From Armatimonadota bacterium (GTDB lineage Bacteria; Armatimonadota; UBA5829): a stretch of DNA of 13,774 bases. A program made the position numbers and the translations under genes. Positions 6,721 to 13,172 of this stretch are shown one piece after another (the stretch's first letter is position 1; each line of letters starts with the position of its first letter). The DNA lies in NCBI GenBank assembly GCA_026415535.1, contig JAOAGX010000026.1:1-13774 (forward strand), in the 5' to 3' direction. The notes under the pieces were generated by a model that saw only the letters and a program-made list of their open reading frames with translations, did not search any database and was not told where the DNA came from.

Positions 6721-7500
6721 TTACAGCACAAGTTCGTTGTTGGTCGAACATTTGCACTTACGATGCTGAGGAATGCGCCTTATCACATCTCGCAGGACCG
6801 AAATAATCGAACTTGCGGACTGCCGAACTGACTCTTTTACACCTTCGTGCGAAAGCGAACTTTGGGACAGGCCGCATGCCAAATTTGAAACAAATGCCAG
6901 TGCTCCGTAACAAAGACCGGCCTCACGAGCTAACACTACCTCTGGTACATTAGTCATTCCCACAACGTGAGCGCCCCACGATGCGTAAAGCCTAATCTCT
7001 GCGGGGGTCTCGTAGCGCGGGCCCTCGACAGCCAGATAAATTCCTTTCGATTCGAAATAAAGTCCCTGTGCTTGGCAAGCGTCTGTGAGTGCCGCGGTTA
7101 GTTCCGGACAATAAGGCTGCGAAAAATCGGTGTGTACAACCGGTCCGCCTGGCTGATCAAAGAACGTAGTTATCCGCGTTCGAGTAAGATCAATAAAGTC
7201 GGTCAGGACGGCAAACGAACCAGGAGGCAGCTTAGAGGTTAGCGAGCCGACCGTGCATACACCGATTACCCTGTTTACTCCGACCTTCTTGAGCGCGGCT
7301 ATCTGCGCACGATAGTTAACGAGCGAAGGCGGCACGGAATGGTCGAATCCGTGTCTGGCTATGAATGCAAGCTCGGTTCCGGCGAACCTCTTTCGCGATA
7401 CTGCGCAACTACCGAACGGCGTGCTTACTTCAATCACGTGTTCCGGGGCGAATTCGTGAGTGTCATCAATGCCTGTTCCCGCGATAATTGCGATTTCCAT
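6721..7500 (-). CDS. MTAP-family purine nucleoside phosphorylase, probably 6-oxopurine specific (S-methyl-5'-thioinosine phosphorylase-like)
   Basis: A 259-residue cytosolic enzyme of the MtnP/PNP family, which splits purine (methylthio)nucleosides with phosphate. Family motifs visible are the N-terminal GTG phosphate loop, FIARHGFDHSVPPSLVNYRA (49-64), the GSL stretch near 85, YLAVEGPRYETPAEIR (155-170) and GMTNVPEVVLAREAG (181-195). MTA phosphorylases read adenine with two aspartates in a TDYD-type motif. Here the aligned stretch is VSNLACG, with N206 and A208. This N-x-A pattern is seen in 6-oxopurine PNPs and in S-methyl-5'-thioinosine phosphorylase, while the GMT before NVPE fits the methylthio-sugar subgroup. 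The ATG at 7500 has AAGGA (plus-strand 7510-7514) 9 nt upstream. The C-terminal tail is Cys/Lys rich (KCKC). Automated annotation would likely call it mtnP. The family is secure, the substrate is inferred. Confidence 0.88.
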   Translation of the reverse strand: MEIAIIAGTGIDDTHEFAPEHVIEVSTPFGSCAVSRKRFAGTELAFIARHGFDHSVPPSLVNYRAQIAALKKVGVNRVIGVCTVGSLTSKLPPGSFAVLTDFIDLTRTRITTFFDQPGGPVVHTDFSQPYCPELTAALTDACQAQGLYFESKGIYLAVEGPRYETPAEIRLYASWGAHVVGMTNVPEVVLAREAGLCYGALAFVSNLACGLSQSSLSHEGVKESVRQSASSIISVLRDVIRRIPQHRKCKCSTNNELVL

Positions 7501-7842
7501 GGGCCGGTTTCCTTGAGGATTTAGATTGCAAGCAAGGGTGCCGAGTCATGGAACACTCCAAAGGTGCCAACTCATGGGCAATCAGTGAGACATATTCACC
7601 ACAAACTAGTAACTCGACAAACCTGCAAATTCCTTCGGGGCGTCTGGCGATTCAGAGCCGATAGACTGGCGGTAGTTCCGAGGACGTTTCGGTGCTTTGG
7701 GGACTTAGGAATAAATACAACAACCGCGCTTGCCTACAGTATGATTATGAAGGGTATTGGCGCCTTTGCGCCGAATATGAAAGACAAGTGCCTTGCTAGC
7801 CCACGTGGTGTAAGGTTGTCTTCGCAGGAAGAGGAGAGTTCC
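7501..7842. other. 342-nt divergent intergenic region
   Basis: No gene is supported here on either strand. It lies between the divergent phosphorylase and STAS operons and must hold both promoters, but I see no pair of boxes that is convincing; TATGAT at 7740-7745 is the best -10 for the plus strand and lacks a -35. It contains an imperfect direct repeat (7537-7551 and 7563-7577, 13 of 15 identical, 26-bp period) close to the phosphorylase start. It also contains a compact hairpin at 7755-7777 upstream of the STAS gene. The open frame upstream of the STAS start reads as unstructured, low-complexity-free sequence without protein-like pattern. Confidence 0.6.
7755..7777 (+). other. GC-rich hairpin in the leader of the STAS operon
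   Basis: TATT plus GGCGC (7755-7763) pairs with GCGCC, one bulged G and AATA (7768-7777) across a 4-nt CTTT loop. It sits about 65 nt before the STAS start and is not followed by a T-run, so it is not a terminator. A role in mRNA stability or protein binding is possible. Confidence 0.4.
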
Positions 7843-8202
7843 ATGATGGAGATGGACTTGGGCATTGCTGTCCGCAGGAACGGCAACGTAGGAGTTATCC
7901 AGCTCACCGGAGAGTTGGACGCTTACACGTCGGCCCGATTTAGAGAAGTAATGGTCGATACAATTGAGAACGGCGGCGCCAACTTGATAGTGAGTATGGA
8001 GGGCGTCGAGTATATCGACAGCTCAGGATTGGGCGCATTGGTTGGCGGACTAAAGAGGTGCAGCGAGCGAAACGGCAAGATAATGATAGTAGGTGCACAA
8101 CCACAGGTACGAAAGGTCTTCGAAATAACCGGCCTGGAAAAGGTGTTCCCATTGTATGAAAACGAGGACGAGGCCATAGCCGCATTCGGCAGCAAGTTAT
8201 AG
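7843..8202 (+). CDS. STAS-domain anti-sigma factor antagonist (SpoIIAA/RsbV type)
   Basis: This 119-residue protein is a single STAS domain. It has beta-strand GNVGVIQLTGELDAYTSARF near 14-33, the strand-loop VSMEGVEYIDSSGLGALVGGLKR (50-72) with the DSSG phosphorylation site at 59-62, and the C-terminal EITGLEKVFPLYENEDEAIAAF. Relatives bind and sequester an anti-sigma kinase when unphosphorylated, releasing a sigma factor or another partner; phosphorylation of the DSSG serine blocks this. GAGGAG (7831-7836) lies 6 nt before the ATG at 7843, and a second ATG follows directly. No kinase, PP2C phosphatase or sigma factor is in the window, so the partner is remote. It heads a four-gene operon whose next member starts 39 bp after the stop (6 bp with the alternative GTG). 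Confidence 0.93.
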   Translation: MMEMDLGIAVRRNGNVGVIQLTGELDAYTSARFREVMVDTIENGGANLIVSMEGVEYIDSSGLGALVGGLKRCSERNGKIMIVGAQPQVRKVFEITGLEKVFPLYENEDEAIAAFGSKL

Positions 8203-8241
8203 GAAAGAGTGAGTCCTGAAAAGAACTTTGCGAGGCGGGTA

Positions 8242-9549
8242 ATGACAAAGACGCAGCTTACAAAACAACAGATGGATATATCTATTCCAGAAGAGTTCGC
8301 GCTTCGGGACGAGGTGCGGTGGCTCAAAAGCGAGGACATTCGCCTTTTCAGACTACTCAGGGAGTCTATGAATAAGATCGAGCCTGCCTACGTTGCAACC
8401 TATCCGCCCAGCGAGTGCGGCATCGCTACTTTCACGAAGGACGTCGTCACATCCATCGCAAAATACACGCCGTTTTCGAAGCCGACTGTAGTAGCCATCC
8501 GCCGCGAGCATGAAATCGAGCCGTATGAGCGGATTGTAAGGTTTCAAATATTCAAAGAGAACCGGAGTTCGTATCTCGATGCAGCAAAGTTCCTCAATGA
8601 GTCGAATGTTGACATAGTCAGTGTGCAACACGAGTACGGGATATTTGGAGGCGAGGACGGCGAGTACGTCCTTGACTTGCTTGGAGCGCTGGAAAAGCCC
8701 GCCGTTATTACTCTCCACACCGTCCTGCAAAGACCCAGTCCCAATCAGAAACGTATTGTACAGGAAATGGTTCAGCTTTGTGAGGTGGCCATTGTTATGG
8801 TCAGGACTGGTCGTCAGATAATGCTGGACGTTTACGGTGCGGATCCGGCCAAAGTAACGGTTATACCTCACGGCGTTCCCAATGTTCACCGTGTGTCGGC
8901 GCAGAGCGTGAAGCGCGCGCTGGGAATGGCGGATAAGGCGATCATATCTACGTTCGGCCTAATCAACCGCGGGAAGGGCATTGAATACGTAATCATGGCA
9001 ATGCCCAAGATATTGGAAAAACATCCGAACGCGGTTTATCTTGTGCTTGGAGAGACCCATCCGGGCGTGCGAAGTTATGAAGGTGAGTCTTACCGGAACA
9101 TGCTAACGGAAACAATCAACCGTCTTGGCATCGAGCAAAGCGTTAGGTTTAATAACAGGTTCTTGTCCTTGGACGAGCTGGTACGGTATCTATGTGCCAC
9201 GGATGTCTATGTGACTCCGTATCTAAACAAAGATCAGATTGTAAGTGGCACCCTGGCATATGCTCTTGGGTGCGGAAAGGCAATAGTAAGCACACCGTAT
9301 CTATACGCTGAAGAAGTACTTGCTGACGGACGTGGAATTCTGGTCGATTTCGAGTCGCCGGAATCTATCGCTGATAGCATTATCAGGATACTTGACGACC
9401 CGAAACTCAAAGAAAGCTTGGAAACGGCGGCCTATCGATACGGGCGACGAGCGGCGTGGTTTAACGTAGCCGTGGATTATCTGGGTTTATTCCACAAGGT
9501 TCTAAACCGCCGTCGTCTCGCAGAACAATTAAGTAAGGTTAGGGCATAA
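8242..9549 (+). CDS. Glycosyltransferase family 4 (group 1) protein
   Basis: A 435-residue cytosolic GT-B enzyme that should move a sugar from a nucleotide-sugar donor to an unknown acceptor. About 48 N-terminal residues, charged and helical, precede the first Rossmann-like domain, which begins EPAYVATYPPSECGIATFTKDVV and includes VSVQHEYGIFGGEDGEYVLDLL and VITLHT. The second domain starts after VTVIPHGVP with ISTFGLINRGKGIEYVIMAM, then AVYLVLGETHPG and VTPYLNKDQIVSGTLAYALGCGKAIVSTPYLYAEEVL, the donor-binding region of GT4 enzymes. I chose the ATG at 8242, with GAGG (8232-8235) 6 nt upstream. The GTG at 8209, 11 codons earlier, has only AGGA at a 4-nt spacing. The next gene, a toroid glycosidase-like protein, begins 16 bp downstream. 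The two probably act on one glycan or disaccharide. Confidence 0.9.
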   Translation: MTKTQLTKQQMDISIPEEFALRDEVRWLKSEDIRLFRLLRESMNKIEPAYVATYPPSECGIATFTKDVVTSIAKYTPFSKPTVVAIRREHEIEPYERIVRFQIFKENRSSYLDAAKFLNESNVDIVSVQHEYGIFGGEDGEYVLDLLGALEKPAVITLHTVLQRPSPNQKRIVQEMVQLCEVAIVMVRTGRQIMLDVYGADPAKVTVIPHGVPNVHRVSAQSVKRALGMADKAIISTFGLINRGKGIEYVIMAMPKILEKHPNAVYLVLGETHPGVRSYEGESYRNMLTETINRLGIEQSVRFNNRFLSLDELVRYLCATDVYVTPYLNKDQIVSGTLAYALGCGKAIVSTPYLYAEEVLADGRGILVDFESPESIADSIIRILDDPKLKESLETAAYRYGRRAAWFNVAVDYLGLFHKVLNRRRLAEQLSKVRA

Positions 9550-9565
9550 AAGGAGAGTTGTAGCC

Positions 9566-9568
9566 ATT
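9566..9568 (+). promoter_or_regulatory. Probable non-canonical ATT start codon
   Basis: Strong SD AGGAGAG (9551-9557) is followed at usual spacing by no ATG, GTG or TTG in the toroid frame; ATT at 9566 is the only near-start codon at the right distance. AUU starts are known from infC, where they serve translational autoregulation. A sequencing error creating ATT from ATG or GTG is the main alternative. Confidence 0.5.
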
Positions 9569-10618
9569 TATCCACCGATCGTTTTTGAACATTTGGAAAC
9601 ACTAACGGATTCAACAGGCGTGATCCAACACGCCATTTTCTCAATTCCCAACCGCAGAACCGGATACACTACTGATGACAACGCTAGGGCCTTGATTGCT
9701 GCCATCATGGAGTTCGAGCGAACACAGTCGAGGCATATACTGCGGCTTGTCAGCACTTACCTGAGTTTCGTCCACTATGCACAGACACCGTCTGGACGGT
9801 TTCACAATTTCATGGCATTCGATCAGGTGTGGCTTGACGATCAAGGTAGCGATGACTGTTTCGGACGTGTTCTGTGGGCCTGTGGTTACGCGCTGGCAGC
9901 CGACCTCCACCCAAATATTAAACAGGTAGCCAAAGAGCTCTTTGACCGCGCCCGACGTTGGATCCCATTGACACAAAGCCTGCGCGCACGTGCCTATATG
10001 GCAATGGGATGCTACTACTATCTTAAACATCTTCCCGGCAACGATGAGATTAGAGAAACTCTGGCCGAAATAGCGGATTCGCTTTGCGTAGAGTTTAACC
10101 AAATGGCCAAGCCAGATTGGGCATGGTTCGAAGACGTTCTTACTTATTCCAATGGGATGATGCCTCGCGCTTTGTACCTCGCTTATCAGCAACTGCAGAA
10201 GGAAGAGTATCTGCGAGTAGCAAGCGAGAGTCTGGATTTTTTGACTTCTGTTTGCGTCGTGGATGGAATGCTTCATCCAATCGGGTGCAACGGCTGGTAT
10301 ATCAGGGGCCGCGAACGCGCTTGGTATGATCAGCAGCCTGTTGATCCGATGTGTCATATGTTGGCATATCTTGCGGCCTACGATACTACCGGTAATGATA
10401 AATACCTACAACTGGCCAAAATAAGCTTCGACTGGTTCTTCGGACACAACTCGGTAGGTGAGGCTCTTTACGACCCGGTGACAGGTGGGTGTTCGGATGC
10501 TTTGGGACCGCATGGTCGAAACCTTAACCAAGGAGCCGAATCAACCGTTTGTTGTCTATTGGCGCAGTTGTCAATGCTGCCCTATTTGGAGAAGTTGACG
10601 GAGAAGGAAAGTGCCTAA
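9566..10618 (+). CDS. (alpha/alpha) toroid, six-hairpin glycosidase-like protein; apparent ATT start
   Basis: The product is about 350 residues. It starts YPPIVFEHLETLTDSTGVIQHAIF, then has GYTTDDNARAL near 33-43 with adjacent acidic residues that could be catalytic. Helical hairpins follow, with YLSFVHYAQTPSGRFHNFMAF, DDCFGRVLWACGYALA, DWAWFEDVLTYSNGMMPRALYLAY and QQPVDPMCHMLAYLAAYD. The aromatic/acidic helix repeats match the six-hairpin glycosidase superfamily (hydrolases, epimerases, phosphorylases). No specific activity can be named. The only conventional start in frame after the TAA at 9530-9532 is TTG at 9593, which lacks a well-placed SD and cuts into the conserved-looking HLETLTD stretch. 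AGGAGA at 9551-9556 lies 9 nt before an in-frame ATT at 9566, so I place the start there. It overlaps the permease gene by 8 nt. Confidence 0.78.
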   Translation: MYPPIVFEHLETLTDSTGVIQHAIFSIPNRRTGYTTDDNARALIAAIMEFERTQSRHILRLVSTYLSFVHYAQTPSGRFHNFMAFDQVWLDDQGSDDCFGRVLWACGYALAADLHPNIKQVAKELFDRARRWIPLTQSLRARAYMAMGCYYYLKHLPGNDEIRETLAEIADSLCVEFNQMAKPDWAWFEDVLTYSNGMMPRALYLAYQQLQKEEYLRVASESLDFLTSVCVVDGMLHPIGCNGWYIRGRERAWYDQQPVDPMCHMLAYLAAYDTTGNDKYLQLAKISFDWFFGHNSVGEALYDPVTGGCSDALGPHGRNLNQGAESTVCCLLAQLSMLPYLEKLTEKESA

Positions 10619-12146
10619 GAAGCTCTTTGCGTGTAAACCTCTCAGCCTATTATTGGAAGAAATGGAAGGAGAGCACCGTCTCAGGAGGGTGCTTGGACCT
10701 ATCCAGCTTACCAGCTTGGGAATTGGATGCATAATTGGTGCAGGGATATTTGTAGTTACAGGAAAGGTGGCGCACGATACTACCGGACCGGCATTGATAG
10801 TTTCATTCATAATTGCAGGCATAGCGTGCGTATTCGCCGCATTGTGTTACGCTGAATTTGCGGCTATGGCACCAGTTGCTGGTTCGGCATATACGTACGC
10901 TTATGCCACTCTGGGCGAGCTTTTTGCTTGGATCATAGGCTGGGACTTGGTCCTGGAGTACACTGTGGCTTCGGCCGCAGTGGCTCAGGGTTGGTCAAGT
11001 TATTTTCAGTCGTTCATCGGACTATTTGGTTGGGAAATACCCCACAGCTTGGGTACGACTCCGATAGTCGTAGTCAAAGGGCACGCTGTCCTAAGCGGTG
11101 CGTTGATCAATCTTCCTGCGGTTGCGATCGGCATAATTATCACGGCACTTCTGGTAAAAGGAATACGAGAAAGTGCAACTTCTAATGCCGCTATGGTAAT
11201 TCTCAAGGTAGCCGTGGTGGTGTTTGTAGTGGTGGTCGGCGCATTCTTTGTAGATCCGAGGAACTGGTGGCAATTTGGAGGGTTCGCTCCTTACGGTTGG
11301 TCGGGGCTTTCGTTGTTTGGAAAGCCGATCCTTGGAAAAGTTGGCCCAAACAATATGCCGGTTGGAATGCTTGCCGGAGCTGCGCTTGTGTTCTTTGCCT
11401 ATATAGGTTTTGATTCTGTTTCTACACACGCTGAAGAGGCACGAAATCCCCAGCGTGATGTTCCGATTGGTATTATAGGTTCGCTAGCGATATGCACGAT
11501 ACTCTACATAGCTGTGGCTGCTGTCCTGACCGGTATGGTTCCTTACAACAAACTCGACCCGCACGCGGGGGTAGCAGTAGCGTTTAGCCAGGTCGGATTG
11601 CCTTGGGCTAAATACCTCATATCCTTCGGAGCAGTCGCGGGAATTACGTCGGTCCTGCTAGTGCTTATGCTTAGCCAGCCTCGAGTGCTTCTGGCAATGG
11701 CGCGCGACGGTCTACTGCCTCGCGGCTTTTTCGGAGCGGTACATCCAAAGTTCCGAACCCCTTGGAAGTCCACGATTCTAACAGGGACGGTCGTAACTGC
11801 CTTCGCAGCTCTTTTGCCGCTTGACGTGCTTATGGGTCTTGTCAACATTGGTACCTTGCTTGCCTTTGTAATAGTGTGCCTAGCCGTACTGGTAATGCGG
11901 AAGACGCACCCGGAAGCAAACAGACCGTTTCGCTGCCCAGCAGTGCCATTTATCCCGATACTTGGCGTGCTGTTTTGTCTGATTCTGATGTTCTCGCTGC
12001 CGTCGGAGAACTGGCTGCGGTTATTCGTCTGGCTTGCAATAGGGTTGGCTATATATTGGTTCTACGGGCGCCATCACAGTGTGATGGCGTGTCAACGAGA
12101 GTACGAAGCCAAGAAAAACGAGCCTACCCAAGCACACGTAGAGTAG
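10611..12146 (+). CDS. APC-superfamily amino acid permease (CAT/YfnA-like)
   Basis: A 511-residue inner-membrane transporter with at least twelve hydrophobic helices. The first carries the substrate-binding motif GIGCIIGAGIFVVTG (37-51) typical of APC permeases, and the cytoplasmic loop after it includes GPALIVSFIIAG. Further family features are YAEFAAMAPVAGSAYTYAYATLGE, FFAYIGFDSVSTHAEEARNPQRDVPIGI and LSQPRVLLAMARDGLLP. Length and motifs resemble bacterial cationic amino acid transporter-type carriers; the actual substrate is unknown. The GTG at 10611 overlaps the upstream stop by 8 nt and has GGAG (10600-10603) at a spacing of 7, so translation is coupled. It is the last gene of the STAS/GT4/toroid operon, an unusual partner set. 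A perfect hairpin lies within its coding sequence near the C-terminus (12069-12089). Confidence 0.92.
   Translation: MPKKLFACKPLSLLLEEMEGEHRLRRVLGPIQLTSLGIGCIIGAGIFVVTGKVAHDTTGPALIVSFIIAGIACVFAALCYAEFAAMAPVAGSAYTYAYATLGELFAWIIGWDLVLEYTVASAAVAQGWSSYFQSFIGLFGWEIPHSLGTTPIVVVKGHAVLSGALINLPAVAIGIIITALLVKGIRESATSNAAMVILKVAVVVFVVVVGAFFVDPRNWWQFGGFAPYGWSGLSLFGKPILGKVGPNNMPVGMLAGAALVFFAYIGFDSVSTHAEEARNPQRDVPIGIIGSLAICTILYIAVAAVLTGMVPYNKLDPHAGVAVAFSQVGLPWAKYLISFGAVAGITSVLLVLMLSQPRVLLAMARDGLLPRGFFGAVHPKFRTPWKSTILTGTVVTAFAALLPLDVLMGLVNIGTLLAFVIVCLAVLVMRKTHPEANRPFRCPAVPFIPILGVLFCLILMFSLPSENWLRLFVWLAIGLAIYWFYGRHHSVMACQREYEAKKNEPTQAHVE
12069..12089 (+). repeat. Perfect 9-bp-stem hairpin inside the permease 3' coding end
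   Basis: Arms CGCCATCAC (12069-12077) and GTGATGGCG (12081-12089) are exact complements around a 3-nt AGT loop, extendable by one G-U pair. It lies about 55 nt before the permease stop and encodes the RHHSVMA region after the last membrane helix. No T-run follows. Confidence 0.7.
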
Positions 12147-12257
12147 GGCAGGGGGTCGTTCTCGTCGTTCCGGGCGCAGCGAGGAATCTACTACATTCAC
12201 CGCACTCTCTCGGGCAGCGTTCAAGTTGTTACGTACGATAACGCGCTCTGAAGATGT

Positions 12258-12286
12258 TTGACGGACAAAAGACCTCGTGCTATACT
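12258..12286 (+). promoter_or_regulatory. Near-consensus sigma-70 promoter for the receiver gene
   Basis: TTGACG (12258-12263, 5 of 6) and TATACT (12281-12286, 5 of 6) are spaced by 17 bp, with an extended -10 TGC just before the -10 box. Transcription should begin near 12293, giving a leader of about 26 nt before the GTG start. It is the clearest promoter in the window and implies strong, factor-independent expression. Confidence 0.85.
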
Positions 12287-12318
12287 GAACTCGAAGCGAC
12301 GCTTTGGGAGGTCCTGGA

Positions 12319-12732
12319 GTGCCAAAGAAGATATTGGCTGTCGATGACGAAAAACACATTGTCCGCCTTGTTCAGGTTAATCTTGAGCGGGCGGGATACG
12401 AAGTTGTGACAGCAAACGACGGCAAAGAGGCGCTGGAAAAAGTTGCATCTGAGAAACCCGACCTCGTAGTTCTCGACGTAATGATGCCATACATGGACGG
12501 CTTTGAGGTGCTGCAAAACTTACGAAGAAATCCTGCAACCCGGGACATTCCTGTTATTATGTTAACCGCCAAGGCGCAGGATGCAGACGTATTCAAGGGA
12601 TGGCAGTCTGGTGTTGATTGCTATCTGACCAAGCCGTTCAACCCGATGGAGTTGCTTTCCTTCGTCAAGCGCATATTTGATTCGATGGACGGCGGATCCG
12701 GAGGAGAAAAGCGATACGAAATCAGTTTGTGA
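12319..12732 (+). CDS. Stand-alone response regulator receiver (CheY/Spo0F-like)
   Basis: The 137-residue product is one receiver domain with no output domain. It has the acidic pair D9 D10 (LAVDDE), the phospho-acceptor D53 in VVLDVMMPYMDG, the switch threonine in MLTAK and the conserved lysine in YLTKPFNP. A short Gly- and Lys-rich tail follows. Such proteins act through protein partners, as phosphorelay intermediates or motor/scaffold effectors. The GTG at 12319 is supported by GGGAGGT (12306-12312) with 6-nt spacing; the TTG at 12304 overlaps that SD and is rejected. The gene has its own strong promoter; its histidine kinase is not nearby. A small membrane protein gene follows after 72 nt, probably in the same transcript. 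Confidence 0.93.
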   Translation: MPKKILAVDDEKHIVRLVQVNLERAGYEVVTANDGKEALEKVASEKPDLVVLDVMMPYMDGFEVLQNLRRNPATRDIPVIMLTAKAQDADVFKGWQSGVDCYLTKPFNPMELLSFVKRIFDSMDGGSGGEKRYEISL

Positions 12733-12804
12733 GGTTGTTTCATCTCACGCGCGGCTAGCAAGATTCGGTTTGTAAAGCGGCGTTTGAAGCTAGGAGGAAC
12801 ACGA

Positions 12805-13002
12805 TTGACGGATAGAAAATCCATTGCCGTTGCACTCGGAGTTGCTGCTGGTGTTGCTGCAGTCGTCGCGACGATTGCGGTTTACACTAGTAGGCATCGC
12901 GAGGCAACGCCGCGCGATGTCAACGAAATATTCGATGCGGCTAAGGAAACCCTGCGCAAGCTGGACGAAGCTCTGGCTGCCTTGAGAAAATCAAACGAAT
13001 AA
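12805..13002 (+). CDS. Small membrane-anchored helical protein (YtxH-like plan)
   Basis: A 65-residue protein starting at TTG 12805. AGGAGGAA (12792-12799) gives a strong SD with 7-nt spacing from AGGAGG to the start. The alternative TTG at 12784 lies upstream of that SD and is rejected. Residues 6-29 form an Ala/Val/Gly-rich membrane helix, followed by basic SRHR, then an amphipathic helix with heptad-like DAAKETLRKLDEALAALRKS. The overall plan resembles small YtxH-type proteins (one membrane helix plus a helical, charged tail), but I cannot assign a family firmly. It follows the receiver gene and is probably co-transcribed, with a terminator 40 bp after the stop. Confidence 0.75.
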   Translation: MTDRKSIAVALGVAAGVAAVVATIAVYTSRHREATPRDVNEIFDAAKETLRKLDEALAALRKSNE

Positions 13003-13041
13003 GTATAGGCAGCAGGTAAAGACTTAAACGGTTACAACTGC

Positions 13042-13090
13042 AAGGGCGGTGCGCTGATGTTAGAAAGAGGGAGGGGCGCACCGCTCTTTT
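13042..13090 (+). terminator. Rho-independent terminator after the receiver/small-protein operon
   Basis: Left arm 13043-13054 (AGGGCGGTGCGC) pairs with right arm 13076-13087 (GCGCACCGCTCT), 12 pairs with one G-U; an A-T pair (13042/13088) can be added. The loop is 21 nt, longer than usual, and four T residues end at 13090. The orientation fits the plus-strand operon. Confidence 0.75.
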
Positions 13091-13113
13091 ACTGGGCTAG
13101 ATCATAACGCGCG

Positions 13114-13127
13114 ATAATATTTATTAT
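13114..13127. repeat. AT-only palindrome between convergent genes
   Basis: ATAATA (13114-13119) and TATTAT (13122-13127) flank two T residues in the convergent spacer before the amrS stop. It is too AT-rich to be a strong terminator. It may be base-composition noise or a protein-binding site. Confidence 0.3.
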
Positions 13128-13172
13128 GTTAACCGCATGCTTCGCACAATAATTCCTTCTTTTCCCCTATCT

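Noticed and set aside
7526..7545. Possible sigma-54 promoter on the minus strand upstream of the phosphorylase (GGCAC ... TTGCA)
   Set aside because: The GG-to-GC spacing is one base too long, and sigma-54 promoters do not tolerate this.
7564..7842. N-terminal extension of the STAS protein by 93 codons
   Set aside because: The STAS domain starts just after the ATG at 7843, which has a strong SD. The upstream residues look non-coding and have no SD.
9641..10357. 238-codon minus-strand ORF opposite the toroid gene
   Set aside because: It shadows the conserved toroid frame and shows no recognisable protein pattern.
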